Notes under the pieces: generated by a model
Seen by the model: the letters and a program-made list of their open reading frames with translations, nothing else
The model's database searches: none
What the model was told of the DNA's origin: nothing
NCBI RefSeq assembly: GCF_963583255.1
Contig: NC_084810.1
Location: forward strand, 3,937,751 to 4,001,750
Length of the DNA: 64,000 bases
Reading direction: 5' to 3'
DNA from: Pyrus communis
Lineage: Eukaryota > Streptophyta > Magnoliopsida > Rosales > Rosaceae
Made by a program: the position numbers and the translations under genes
Shown: positions 1 to 12,225 of the stretch, piece by piece
Layout of the letters: the number at the start of each line of letters is the position of its first letter
Position numbering within the stretch: position 1 is the stretch's first letter

Positions 1-25
1 CTCTCTCTCTCTCTCTCTCTCTCTC
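1..25. repeat. (CT)n microsatellite at window edge
   Basis: Pure CT dinucleotide run at the left edge of the window; its true length is cut off by the window border. Bases 26-455 between it and the TTL stop codon show no coding signal and probably include the 3' UTR of the TTL gene, which runs on the minus strand. Confidence 0.95.
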
Positions 26-455
26 AAATATAACTAAAGGCAAATTAAACAATAGTACACAGATTCATTTTTGTTTTCTTGGAAGTGGGGATCCAGGAAC
101 CAGGCCAGCCTACATCGGAATGAGAAATGAAACGAGATTGAAGATACTGCAAAAGAAAATGGGAGGGAAAGAGGGCATAGGAGAAAGGAGGAACAAATTG
201 GAGCCAGAGAGCAATGAGGAATGAATGAATAAATGAAAACTGAACAAGGAACACTACGCTACCTCTCTGGGATCCACTGGCATAGGCTGCTAATGACATT
301 ATTGGTGATTCCGATTATGTCACAGGTATCTGGTAATCCTTATATGGTGGGAGGCGGAACGGACTGGGAGTTCCTAACAAACTGGGGTGCGGGGTAGCAA
401 CAGGAAAAACTCAAAAATCTGGCTGAGATGCAGAATTACAGTACAGTCATGAGTT

Positions 456-3400
456 CTAAAAGCTATAATGCCTGACCGAGTGTTCCAACATATCGTGACT
501 GGGGCGCACCATTTCCTTCACTCGGCTACCATTTTTGTAAATCTTGAATGTTGGTACAATCCTCACATTTTCGGTGTTCGCAACTGCTACGTTTTCTTCA
601 ATGTCAACCTATGATCCATGACCGTAATAAGTATAAAAACATTTATTCTCTTAATGTACTTTAGTAGTAATCACAGGAGCATGCAAATTTCAGTCAAACT
701 AGTATATGATAAACATCGATCATCAATTTTACCTTGAGGAAATTCATGGATGGGTAGCGACCACAAAGCGTGTCCAGAAAAGGTGATATTTGCTTGCATT
801 GCAAATCAGAGGCTGCTTTGAAATGGACCACAGAGACACCTGTAAATGCGATTTTTAGGCACTTGTGCACTGATGCAGGTGTACAAATTAAAAGATGACA
901 TAAGTATAGATGGGAAGGCCTACCCGGTAAAGATATCGCAGCTCTGAACTGCTCAAGACCTAGTATTTCGTCCACTTCACCGCCAAACTTTATATTAGAA
1001 ACTTCTTCCCCACGGGATTTTTTTAATGCAACTTGAGCATGAAACAAAGATTCAGCAACTTCATTGTCGTCAGGAAGCAACCTCCTCAAGACCTCATAAT
1101 CTTTTACAGCCTCTACCCATCTTTCTAGCTGTAATACACAAAAATATAACAGACTAAGTTGCATTTTTTTTAAAAGAAAATTATATGAAGGAAAAAAAAA
1201 ATGAAGAGGTTTAGACATGCATTTACCTTGCTGTTTGAGGCAGCCCGTCGGAGAAGGGCTTTTGTATAATTGGGTATAATACATAGGGCTTGGTTGCAGT
1301 CTTCAAGGGAACGCTCCCACATCCCAAGTTTAAACCAACAGGCTGCTCTATTGCAATAGAGAACAGAGTTTGAAGGATCGAGCCTCAGACCTTCTCCATA
1401 TGCTGCACAAGCTTCTGTGAACCTTTCAGACTTGAAGAGATCATTACCCCGGGCACGAGCTCTCATAACCAAGCGCACATTACTCAGCAGCACTGCAGCT
1501 TCAATGTTTCGGGGATCAATCTGCGCTGCTTTCTCAGCTGCAGTAACTGCATTCTCAAACCTGCAACACATCCATCATCTATTCTCACTCTCCACAAAAC
1601 CCTTAACCATCTTATTTCGGATGAAGCCTAAAATCTTTAAACTCACCTTCCAAATGCCAATTCAATTTGGGCCAAGACAAAGTTAGTGTAAGCTTCAGAA
1701 AGCATCCCAAAGAACTTAGATTGTGAAAGGTTGGAATGAGTGTCTAATCTAGGTGTAGTCAATATGACTGATTCAGCATCATCAATTTGGTGGAGCTTCA
1801 AAAGTGCTTCCGCTCTACACATAGAGAGCTGTAAATTCAATTTGAACAAGTTCAGCATTTTGCTTATTTTTCACTAAATCAAATAATACAATCCACATAT
1901 ACAGAACTTACAGAAACTCAGGAATCGACATTTACCTGAGGAGAAGAGTCAGCTCCAGAAGCAATGGTAGATTCGCATTCCCTCAATACACTTTTCCAAT
2001 CTCCTACACGACGGGAATCTGTACATTTTTTTAGATACTTCTCTACTGCCTGCAATTTCTGTAACTCAGCTGGATCTGGCTGCAGCCCTGGAAAAGAAAG
2101 GTGCCTCCTGGAATTCTCGACCTGCCCTAACCTGCGATAGATAGGATTCTGTCAAGTAAATTTCCTGCTACATTAAGCTGGAGAGAAATATTAAAATTCA
2201 ATCCACCTACAGCTCCATAAAACAGCTAAAAGACTGGATCCTAAGAATGTAAAACAAAATGAACCCAGAAAGTTTGAAACTACACCGAAAACCTCTAAGA
2301 AGCTTCCGATAAGCTTAGATGTCGAGTAATTAGCAAACTGCAATACAACTATTCACGCTTATCCAATTCAATCAATTACTAGATTGAATCGCGGATATTG
2401 TATGCACACATCAACTCTTGTGAAAATCAACATACAACAAGGGCAAACCACAGCAGATCCAAAGAACAAGCAAATAGAGGCATTCTCAACAATGTTGACC
2501 AACTATTTAACAAGATTAACACTAACCCAATTCACTAATCACATCAGTTTCAGAGAAAATAACTGAGCTTTACTGCTTTACATCCCAACAACTCACCTAA
2601 GAAACAAAGACCCCAAACGCTGGTGAGCTCTGCCATAATTGGGATCCAACCTCACCGCCTCCTCGCATTCCCTCACCGCCTCCGTCAGACGTCCTAAACC
2701 CGTCAATGCCGCCGCCCGGTTGCTCCGGTAGGCAGCATTGGCCGGAGACAATGCAATTGCCCGATCGTACAAGCTCAAAGCCTCTGCAAAATGGCCTCTT
2801 CTGTACTTCTCATTCCCAGCTCTCTTCAACTCCTCGGGATCCACACTCACCATTGTTCGCTTCAACAAGTCCCCGCCACCGCCGCTACCCCTCGAACTCA
2901 CGGCGCTCGCCCTCGAACTCAAGGAACTCGCCGCTTCAGTGCCACCGCCTTTAGCAGCCTGACCGCCCCGCATTATGCTCCCATGACCGTAATTCCCCGT
3001 ACCCGAACCCAAAACGTCGGTTCTGGAGCTCCGGTTCGGAACCATACCCGTTTTTAAGATTTTCCCAGATGGGCATATGTTCCCAGTGGGCAAAACACTG
3101 GGCGGCGGAGAGCTCACGGAGCTCTGACCCGAGTATATATGCGGGTGGGTGGAACCCGAATCGGCTCTTGTATTACCCGGTTTGAAACTGCGAGCGTTTC
3201 CGGCGGATCGGACGCTTTCGGCGGCGGTGGGACTGCTCTCGCTAGAGCCGGATAGCTCGCCGGAGTGGTTGTTAGGGGTTGAATCGGCCCTTCTGGCAAC
3301 TTGGTTGGGCCCATTTCGGCCGGAAACCGATCCTGAGGAGCTGGAGCTACTACTTGTAGCAGTGGCGATGCCGCCGCTCAGGCGAGTCCGAAGAGGCGAA

Positions 3401-3528
3401 ACGGGCGAACCCAGATCGAGTTCCCGGAAATCGGGCTTGTTGGCTTCGCAACTCAGCGAGTCACGGAATCGATCGTTGAGCGAGTCGAGGCCGAGCTGCT
3501 CCGAAATGGGCTTCCCGGAATGCGACAT
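456..3528 (-). CDS. TTL1: TPR repeat-containing thioredoxin-like protein (TTL1 type)
   Basis: Seven exons, read on the minus strand: 3528-2597, 2131-1936, 1828-1647, 1560-1227, 1128-924, 839-733, 608-456. All introns are GT-AG and the joined model gives 702 aa, close to the roughly 700 aa of Arabidopsis TTL1. The protein starts [12 protein letters not shown] low-complexity Ser-rich region follows (about residues 60-230) with the family motif NICPSGKI, then a first TPR block (about 229-330), a second TPR block (about 450-560) and a C-terminal thioredoxin-like fold (about 600-702). The usual WCxxC active site is absent, so disulfide chemistry is unlikely, as in other TTLs. Known family role: scaffolds in osmotic-stress and brassinosteroid signalling. 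The ATG at 3528 was chosen by homology; the frame stays open upstream without another in-frame ATG. The leader contains a GA/CT tract and a uORF. Confidence 0.93.
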
Positions 3529-3622
3529 TTCCGAAAACAAAGGTAAAGTTCGTATCTTTTTTCCGATTTCCTCTCTCTCAATCAGTAAATTTCGGTTCTT
3601 GCTCTCTGGGTCGTCGTCTTCC

Positions 3623-3739
3623 TCAGCAATGTGTGGGTGTGAAGCTGCTCCGAGAAGAAGAACAATGACTGCTAGCAGAAACAGACGCAGAAAACCCCAC
3701 AAGCAGCAGAAGGAGAATAAGAGGTTCTGATGAAGACAT
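3623..3739 (-). CDS. upstream ORF encoding a signal-peptide-like 38-residue peptide
   Basis: An ATG at 3739 opens 38 codons and stops at 3623-3625, 94 bases upstream of the TTL start codon. The peptide begins MSSSEPLILLLLLVGFSA, has a typical secretory-signal hydrophobic core, and ends in a Ser/Cys-rich tail. It lies in the presumed 5' UTR in a different frame from TTL. It may be a regulatory uORF or chance coding in a CT-rich leader. The transcription start is not known, so its presence in the mRNA is an inference. Confidence 0.4.
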   Translation of the reverse strand: MSSSEPLILLLLLVGFSASVSASSHCSSSRSSFTPTHC

Positions 3740-3838
3740 TAAGGGGTAGAGAGAGACAGGCGAAGGGAAAGAGAAGCCGGGATGGGGATCTCGTGATATA
3801 AAAGAAGGAAGCAACGAATGAATGTGAAGTCCGTCCTT

Positions 3839-3868
3839 AGAGAGAGAGAGAGAGAGAGTGAGAGAGGA
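3839..3868. repeat. (AG)n tract in presumed TTL leader/promoter
   Basis: AG dinucleotide run (with one TG step) upstream of the TTL gene; in the transcript sense it is CT-rich. Such pyrimidine-rich leaders are common in plant core promoters and 5' UTRs. Confidence 0.8.
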
Positions 3869-3899
3869 GAGAACTTTTTTATTGATTGTTTTTTCTCTC

Positions 3900-6051
3900 T
3901 TTCACCTGCTGCTTCACGAGACAAGTTTTGAGGCTTCTCTCCACTTCTCTTGTTTGTATTTTAACCCTAATTTTCCTCCTCCTTTTCTTCTCAATCTATA
4001 AATCTAAAATCTCCTCTCTTTTTTCTTTTAGCAAATATACAATAAGAGAAAGAAGTGAGTTTAATTTCAAAATAAACTAATAATAATATGATTCAAATTC
4101 AACTTTACGAGAAAATCGAACATAAAACCTCTCATTTACAAACAAAAAGAAATATTACTAATGATTTTTATGACACACATATACCATTGTTCTAACATCT
4201 TATATGAATAATAAAAAAAATATTTAACTTTTAATTTAAATAAAATTATCTTATTAATACCGAAACATTACAGTATTACAACGTACTATACAAATCGTGG
4301 TTTATTTTTTTTTATTTTTATTTTTTTTTCCTTTGGAAAAAGTGAAGTGATGGCGTACTCTCTCTCCAGGGGATGTGAGGAACAAACACAAGGACTGGTG
4401 ACACCTGAGCATATTGGGGCTCACTCTTTTTAATTACCTTTACTTTCTTTTCCCTTTTGTGAATAAATTGATTGACTTCGCATTGGTTAAGGATTATTGT
4501 GTGCCATTTACAATCATGCATAATTGCTTTAAGGCATTAGAATTGAAAGGTGGCACCTTATACATCCATGCAATTTCCTTTGGATGGTTTACATAAACGA
4601 GTTTTATCCAATTATCTAGCTTTTAATCTACATATATTTTCTATTTTCTGTCTAACATTGAAACGGTGTAATAAACGAAACGAATATAATAAGTGCAGAG
4701 AAAGGTGCACAAGAGGCTTTGACTAACTTCTATACATTACATCTACTATGTTGTTAAACTCAAGTTGGAAACAATATCAATTTTGTACCAATTAATAGTG
4801 GCAAGTCGCTGGTTTACCTCTACTTGATTTTGTCACGCATCAAAGCACGTTGATCGACATGTAGTGGACTGTTCATTTGTCTCTCTAAAATCTTAATGTG
4901 ATATCAATCTATTTGAGTAGGCTAATTGTTTTATCTAACGGCCAACTCACTCAAATAGTTGGGAGAATGTTTGATGTTGGGTAGGTCAAAAGCATTGAGC
5001 TAGCAAGTGATTAAGTGCAAGTTGAAAACATATAGTGTTAAGAACCAATTGGTTGTAGGTGGGGGTTAGTTATGAATTATAATTACATATACTAAACATG
5101 GTCAATCTTGATGTAATACCACAAAAGAAACAAGAAAATAAATAGAAACAAAACGGAAAACCAAACAAAAGAGAAGGCTCAATGGTCCCGTAACCACGTT
5201 GGAGCTCAACCCTTTGTCACTACTATTGACAATGACCACCAATGAAAGCAATGCAATGGTGTCCTACTTTACACCTAATTACAATTTACTTTTCACTTCC
5301 ATAATCTCTCTCTAAAGAACCATTTATATGGAACAGATTTGTTACTGTCGTGTTTAATAATACAGTGTTATTTATAATTTTCTCTTTACATAGCATTGTA
5401 TACTTATAACGAGATATCATGTAACAAAATCCAATCCGTGTACGTTGTTAACCATCAAGGAGTGCCTTAGTAGTTGATGATAAATTATAGGTTCGTACTT
5501 CACACAATACATGTTAGATTCAATTTATAATGTTGGTAATTACCCGATCATAGCTAAAAAAATATTAATATGCTTTTATAAATATTTTCGATCACCAAAA
5601 TAATAGATTATTGTGACAATTCACTGCTTTTTATGATAAAATAAAAAATCCATGCACGTCGTTATTTCTCTGAGTCAACCTATTTATCCTAGATTCCAGC
5701 ACTTTCCAGATTTTTTACTTTCTTACGCAAGCCAGAAGGCCAACCAACACAAAGATTTAATAACTGCTACCAAGTTTTCATAGGTGTAGAATTTTTTACT
5801 TTCCTATTCTCATTTCTTTTTATCTCCTCTTACATATTACTTTTTATCTTATTATTTTTATAAAAAAAATCAATATAAGATGTTAACGTAACTTAACCAT
5901 AACCGTTCAAATAGGAGGGTATGGAATGGTAGAGAGATTATAAAGGTAAAGAATCCTTCATTTTAAAAATACCCTCCTCCACTATCCCTTATTTTACATT
6001 TTTACCCTTTAATGTTGGGCCGCCACCTGGCTCCCCCTTCTTTCCCACTTC
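3900..6051. other. intergenic, AT-rich, no gene seen
   Basis: Upstream flank of the TTL gene, which should include its promoter. Short open frames are scattered and lack coding character or splice-linked partners. No terminal repeats or target duplications were found by eye. Confidence 0.6.
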
Positions 6052-6248
6052 GGGAAGAGATCCCATCCGGATCTCTTCCATCAAATCTTAAGAATTCAAA
6101 AATCTAGACCTTTAAAATTTGATTTAATAGTTACAACTAAAAAATTCTCTAAAAATTATAATAATTATAACCGTTAAATCAAATTTTAAAAATTCAGATC
6201 TCAAAAATTCCTAGAACTTTGTAAGAGATCCGGATGGGATGTCTTCCC
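6052..6248. mobile_element. hairpin MITE with 26-bp terminal inverted repeats
   Basis: The left end GGGAAGAGATCCCATCCGG and the inverted right end GGGAAGACATCCCATCCGG match over about 26 bp with one difference. Inner arms are also inverted (tttaaaatttgatttaa against ttaaatcaaattttaaa), so the 197-bp unit can fold back on itself. A 3-bp TTC flank on both sides may be the target duplication. No coding capacity; superfamily not assigned. Confidence 0.8.
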
Positions 6249-7627
6249 TTCCTCTTCGATAAGCCCGAGAGAAAAACACAGTTAAAAGTGAAAAAACGTC
6301 TGCCCAAAAAAATAGGGGCGAAACAACGGCATTATGGAGAATAACCAATGACTTAGGGGTGTTTAAGTAATTATGTGAGGGTCTCGACAGAAGTAGCTGG
6401 CCATGCGCTGGAGAGAGTGGCGTGCCAGCTGGCCCATTCAGGGAAAACCTTGAGCCAAACAGTGACGTCCAGCTAAGCAACCAAACGGCGGGAGATGACG
6501 TCGTTTAGTGTGATACGGGGGAATATGCTCATCCATGGGGCGATGTCGTTTTGGTAAGGGGAGCAGTCGGATGGTGACAGCAGAGGAGTAGGCCATCATC
6601 CGTAGTGACTTTGCAGAGAAGGCGGAGAATGATGACCGGGCGATCTATTTCATGCCAGGTAGGCAGCAGGCTATATGATAACATGACATGGATGCATTTT
6701 GTGTTCATCCCAAATCCAAAGATTTTTTTATTTTTGTTTTTATATTTTTGATGGATATTATAAATTTATACTCTTATGATTCGAACGATGATGAGTTTAC
6801 TACTTAGATTGTAGTGTTAATTAATTAGTTTAATTCACGCCTGCTATATGTAATATATATATTTGCATGGAATTAATAATATTTATTTACTAATTAATTC
6901 AAAAAGATTTAAACTGTCAATAAAGGATAAGGGCTCTTAATCCATGACAATCACATTACATTTGTATTTTCGATTAAAAAAACATTGTTGCTGCCTTTTT
7001 CGACTATTAGTACTAATTTGGACTTATTAACTTCTCCTTTTTAAAAAATAAATTTTGTTCTCCATTATCAAATTTAAACTATTATGAAAATAATCAAATT
7101 TAAACTATTTTTTATGTTCATAATTATAATAAATATTTAAAAATAATAATGATAAAAGTATTTACTAACAACTAAAAATAGAAATGAACATTTGTTGTCA
7201 ATCTCCATCATGTCACATAAGAATTGACATTTCGGTTGAAAAATATTAATGATGTCTTTATTTACTGTTATTGCTGATGAAGATTTTTCAACTCAAGTTT
7301 TAGAAATACTCTTATAATCTAAAAATCCCGCAAATTAGTAACACAATGTTATAATAATACTGTCATACTGAAAAATCCCACCAAATCTGAATCTACGGCT
7401 TGCCTGGGAGAGCCAAAATTATGGCACCACAAGGCACAAGCTCTGTTGTGAGCTATGACCCACTAAATTGTAGAACAAGAAATCATAAGAGTATTTTTGC
7501 ATGTAATTTGTAAAACGTCTTAAAACAAACAGAGAAGTGTTGAGGATATTCGTTTAAAGTTTGACTCTTTATGGACGCTCTTTTAATTCATAATTTAATA
7601 TTAATTTTTGTGCAAACGACATATGCC
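6249..7627. other. intergenic, no gene seen
   Basis: The first 400 bases are less AT-rich than their surroundings, but have no convincing frame or terminal repeat and may be old transposon debris. The rest is AT-rich. Confidence 0.5.
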
Positions 7628-7632
7628 AAAAG

Positions 7633-9817
7633 TGACACACCCCGACCGAGATCAGGACGTGCTGGCCGTCACACGAAGGCAACGTAACCATGTGCACGTG
7701 CGGAAGCTAATAAAGTAGTAATATAAAAAGTACGAATAATTAAAAACTAGCATACAAAGTACTAAAACAAGTGCTAGCGTAAGTGAAACACAAATTCAGA
7801 GCAAGTCTACAGCAGTCCAAAAGAAAAGATGCGACAACAGTACACCCGAAGGTGACCCTACGCTGGTGAGTGTCTGTCAGAAATGCCAGAAAAGCCCTCT
7901 GGGAAACCACCGAAACTGCTAAGCAACTAGAACCTGGAGGGGCGCAAAACAAAAGCGTGAGTGGGCAAAAACAAAGCTTTTCGAAAACCATTTAGTAAAA
8001 TACATTCTAACCCCTCGCCGTAAAACCTGTATACTTCCCAGAAAATAACATATATACGTATGTATAGATATGCCAATCATGCTCAAGGGTATGCCAATCA
8101 TGCTCAAGAAAATGCCATGTCAAAACCTTATAATGAAATGCAAGTGCTCAGGTATATCTCGTAACGATAACATATAATCTGGCAGCCGGAGTCACCTAAC
8201 GTGACCTGTACGGCTGCATATAGAGCTCAAATCTCAAACTCAACAACTGAACCTGCCCACGAGTCGGAACCACCTAAAGTGGTCTGTACGACAGGCCTGG
8301 GTGTAATACATATATATACGCTCTAGTGCTACGATCACGTGAAGGCTGTGCGAAGAATCGCGGGTCACCTACGAGTCGGAACCACCTAAAGTGGTCTGTA
8401 CGACAGGACTGTGCACCTAACTTGGATCCAAGCTGAGCGTGTGGTGCGGGAGGTGAACATCACGTGAAGGACTGTGGCCTACTATGGGCGAGAGCACTAA
8501 CACCGGGGGTGCAGGTTATGAGCTCTCTAAGCATCTCAAACTACTACTGAATGTAAATATGAATAACACTTACCTGTGCGTCCACGGCACCCAATATGCA
8601 TATGTATATGTATACCACTACTAATGTATGCAATGATGCATAAACGATAATAATATGGTGCATGGCATAAAACAATTAACCATTTTCAAACAATTTCTGG
8701 GAAAATAAATGTATATAGGTATATACGGAAAACCAAAAGCCCACTCACCAGTATGTGGAAGGGTCGTAGCCCCCCTGCCTCGAGTGACCACGCTCGTCCT
8801 CAGGGTACGTATCACCTATATGCGAAACAACTATAAAAACATCAATTTTAAAGCACATAACCAACTTCTCGTAATAACTTCTCATACATTGCTCAAAATG
8901 GACAAATGAATATACCAACGTGCTCTACACAACCTCAGGATCACACCCAAATTTTTAGAAAAATTTTCCACCGCCGCACGCGCCCCCACGCGCCGGCCAA
9001 GGCACGGCCACACGCGCAGGCACGCTGACGGCGTCAACTGACGTCGTGAGGAATATTTCGTTAGTTCTAACGGATTCCGTCAACGGCGTCAGGAATATTC
9101 CGTCGGATTTGACGGAATATTCCGTCTTCTTCTCCGGCAAACCTCCGGTGACGTCGCTGGCGCCGGAAACTGGGAAATTTTAAAACCGTGTTTTCTCACT
9201 CGTTTCTCAACCATTTTTCATGATTCTTGCACCAAAACGACGCCTAGAACTAGTAGAACAACGATATACAAGTTTTAAGGGTCAAAAACCACCAGAACTT
9301 ACCTGCGCAAACTATCCAAAACCGGCCAACTCCGACCACGGTGATCCCGACGTCAAAACTCTTCAAACGAAGCACTCCGAGGCTCCTTGGGACACCACCA
9401 AGCTACCTACGAGCTTCAAATTTCCTAAAATGTTAATATTTACGTTTGCATGAATAGTACTCAAAACTGCCATTGTCGAAACGACGTGAAAACGTTAGAG
9501 TTCTCACCTGAAAATGGTACGATCGTGCTCCTCTCAACCTCACGAGCTTGAAGGTGTACTTGGTTTCCTCAATCTGTAAGGGTTTGGTGTAGTTGTGTGT
9601 GTGTCCGTACGTTTCCAAAGAGAAGGGAAGGAATGGAGCTCGGGAGAGAGAGACAGGGAAAGGGACAGGGGATAGAGGAGAGTGATAGTGTGTGTGTGTG
9701 TGTGGCCCAGCACATGCCACACCACACAAAACAACCAATAATGTAACGAAAATGAACTAGGGGCAAGGTAGTCATTTCACACGTACGATTTCGATAATTT
9801 CAGGACGGGATGTCACA
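7633..9817 (-). mobile_element. large solo LTR (2185 bp), probably Ty3/gypsy type
   Basis: On the minus strand the unit starts TGTGACATCCCG and ends CGGGGTGTGTCA, giving TG...CA ends. It is flanked by a perfect 5-bp duplication AAAAG (7628-7632 and 9818-9822). No gag-pol frames are inside, so it is best read as one LTR left by recombination. It has an unusual internal series of hairpin repeats (8184-8407). Long LTRs of this size are typical of some gypsy lineages; lineage assignment is inference. Confidence 0.8.
8261..8407. repeat. 35-bp direct repeats, each able to form a hairpin
   Basis: The same 35-bp unit occurs at 8261-8295 and 8373-8407, identical by eye. Each carries nested complementary arms: GTCG...CGAC outside and ACCAC-ctaaa-GTGGT inside. 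A diverged relative (tcacctaacgtga) lies at 8184-8214. They are inside the large solo LTR. Confidence 0.8.
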
Positions 9818-9822
9818 AAAAG

Positions 9823-10863
9823 TATGAAGTAGCAGAGAATTTATAAAGTGTCACTTTTGAAAAAGTCTGCTTACCATTATCAAACATAAAATACATTTTA
9901 TTTTGTGACTTTATCTAACCTATGTGAATTATATATAAACAAAATTGAAGACAACGAGGAAAATATGTTAAAATATATAAATATGGTGTTTGACAATCCA
10001 AAACATATGTTCCAACTCCAGTCATTTTCAAATGCAATTGTCATATGCTTGTTAACAATATATAGTTCTTTTCACACTCAAACTTCTAAATTTGACCAAA
10101 CTACGTGTTCATTTTCAAACATTTTAAGTTTTGTAGATCGTATTTAGAAAAATACGTGTGTAAAAAACTTTACTTTCAAATTTTTAGTGAGCAATTTTGT
10201 AATGTACACCTTCGCACGTGTAAAGCCAGGTAAGAAGTCTACACAAATGAGAAATCATTGCCTAAACGTTTTCGAGATGTCCCTAATAACCAACGAATGA
10301 CAAGTGACTTTGAATGCCGAATTAAAGGGGCTTATTAGACACATATGTATACCTTTGTCATGATTCATGGTTGAAGACTTGCCGAACTCCATTTTGTAAT
10401 GTTGCACTCTTTGCTTTATTCCCAAGAAAACAAAACATACTATATCTATGTAGTGCAACATATCAAGATAAAATGAAAACTTCCACCTAAAACAAGGAAA
10501 TGTTGTGCTTTCTCCTTTTATAATTGAAGATTTTGATTGGTTTCCTGAAAAGGAATGACAAAACTAAGAAATGGAATTGATAAAAGTAACAACGTAATTT
10601 TAAGGTCGAAAAGTAATAGAAAAATCAATCAAATCAGAAATCCTTTAATTGTTCAATTAAGTTGTCAAAGTTTAATTATTTAACTTAACATTAAGGGTGG
10701 GAAATTTTGCCATAAATTGATTTACTGACCGAACCATATTGGTCGGCTCATAATGGTATGGTATAGTTTTGGCATTTTTTTCATAATCGGTTGGCATTTT
10801 ACTAAACCGACAATTAATGGCATGGCTTTGGTAATTGATTTTGTATGCTGGCAGTATGTCATA
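9823..10863. other. intergenic, AT-rich, no gene seen
   Basis: Low-complexity AT-rich sequence between two LTR-type elements. Short open frames lack coding character. Confidence 0.5.
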
Positions 10864-10868
10864 CCTAT

Positions 10869-11527
10869 TGTAACATCCCACATCGTCCAGGGGAGTGGAT
10901 CCTGTAACCCTTATATGTATATTCTCATCTCTACCTAGCACGAGGCTTTTTGGGAGCTCATTGGCTTCAGATTCCATCGGAACTCCGAAGTTAAGCGAGT
11001 TCGCGAAAGAGCAATCCCAAGATGGGTGACCTACTGGGAAGTTCACGTATGAGTTCCTAGAAACAAAACTGTGAGGGCGTGGTAGGGGCCCAAAACGGAC
11101 AATATCATGCTACGGTGGAGTCGAGCCGGGGATGCGGTGGGGGCCTGGGCGGGGATATGACAATTTGGTATCAGAGCCAATTCCTGGCCGGAAGTGTGCT
11201 GACGAAGACGTTGGGCCCCTAAGAAGGGTGGATTGTAACATCCCACATCGCCCAGGGGAGTGGATCCTATAAGCCTTATATGTATATTCTCATCTCTACC
11301 TAACACGAGGTGCTTTGGGAGCTCACTGGCATCAGATTCCATCGAAACTCCAAAGTTAAGCGAGTTCACGCGAGAGCAATCCCAAGACGGGTGACCTACT
11401 GGGAAGTTCACGTGTGAGTTCCTAGAAACAAAACCGTGAAGGCGTGGTAGGGGCCCAAAGTGGACAATATTGTGCTACAGTGGAGTCGAGCCTGGAATGT
11501 GGTGGGGGCTCGGGCCGGGATGTGACA
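10869..11527 (+). mobile_element. complete Cassandra TRIM retrotransposon with 5S-rRNA-derived LTRs
   Basis: Two 294-bp LTRs (10869-11162 and 11234-11527) start TGTAACATCCCACATCG and end in TGACA. Between them are only 71 bases, holding a primer-binding site TGGTATCAGAGCC (11166-11178, complementary to initiator tRNA-Met) and a purine-rich tract just before LTR 2. Flanks are CCTAT (10864-10868) and CCTAC (11528-11532), a 5-bp target duplication with one change. Each LTR holds a 5S rRNA-like stretch with recognisable pol III promoter blocks. The LTRs differ at about 30 of 294 positions by hand count, many of them transitions, so the insertion is old. It encodes no protein and depends on other elements for movement. 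Confidence 0.95.
10952..11058 (+). other. 5S rRNA-like domain in Cassandra LTR 1
   Basis: The stretch keeps 5S blocks such as GAACTCCGAAGTTAAGCGAG (A-box region) and GATGGGTGACCTACTGGGAAG-like C-box sequence. It is not a 5S gene copy: flanks and helices have diverged and it belongs to the LTR. The homologous stretch in LTR 2 is 11317-11423, with AGTTAAGCGAG kept and GATGGG changed to GACGGG. Confidence 0.9.
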
Positions 11528-11532
11528 CCTAC

Positions 11533-12170
11533 CAATATATATGTATTTTTTTTCTTTATCTATTTAGATATTTTAGGTATTTTTTTACATGTTTGACTCC
11601 TCAGTTTTAGGGTTTAGAAAATAAATGACTCCTTAGTTTTAGGGTTTAAAAAATATATATATATGTATATGTATATGATTCATGCCATAATAAATATAGA
11701 AAATATTGTTAACAAAATTGATAGCATGATGATTACTGATACTATATATACACGTACATATATATGATTTTGAATGTATATGCGTTGCTTATGTTTAGGA
11801 TGATGGAGTCTAGCCAATCAACCGCTAGTCCACAACATGGATTAACCCAAAATGAACCACACAATGCAACCGAACAAGCACCATAATCTGAAAATCAAAT
11901 TGAACCCTTGGAACTGGAAGATAGTGAGGAAGAAGTGGAAACCACCAGTTGTGCCATTTACCAACCAAACAAGCCAATAATTTTGGCTGAACCAATTTTT
12001 GGCAACCGCAAGAAGACGGAAGACGGTTGGCTAGCGGTAACTGATTTTCGGTAATTATGTATATGTGGTTGGTAGGTGGCACAAGAAATTTGGTATGGTT
12101 TGCCAGCCGAACCCAGCCTTACTTAACATGGTTATGCTACATTACTAAACGGTTTCGGATTTGGAAATTG

Positions 12171-12225
<55 letters not shown>

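Noticed and set aside
3149..3730. 193-aa plus-strand ORF
   Set aside because: Antisense to TTL1 exon 1; kept open by the GC-rich composition of that exon.
10952..11058. 5S rRNA gene
   Set aside because: 5S-like blocks are clear but embedded in LTRs with the same flanks at three places and with diverged helices; this is Cassandra, not a ribosomal gene.
10672..11411. Two similar minus-strand ORFs (124 and 122 aa) sharing MNFPVGHPSWDCS
   Set aside because: They are antisense readings of the two Cassandra LTRs; the shared start is the 5S-like C-box region in reverse. Not genes.
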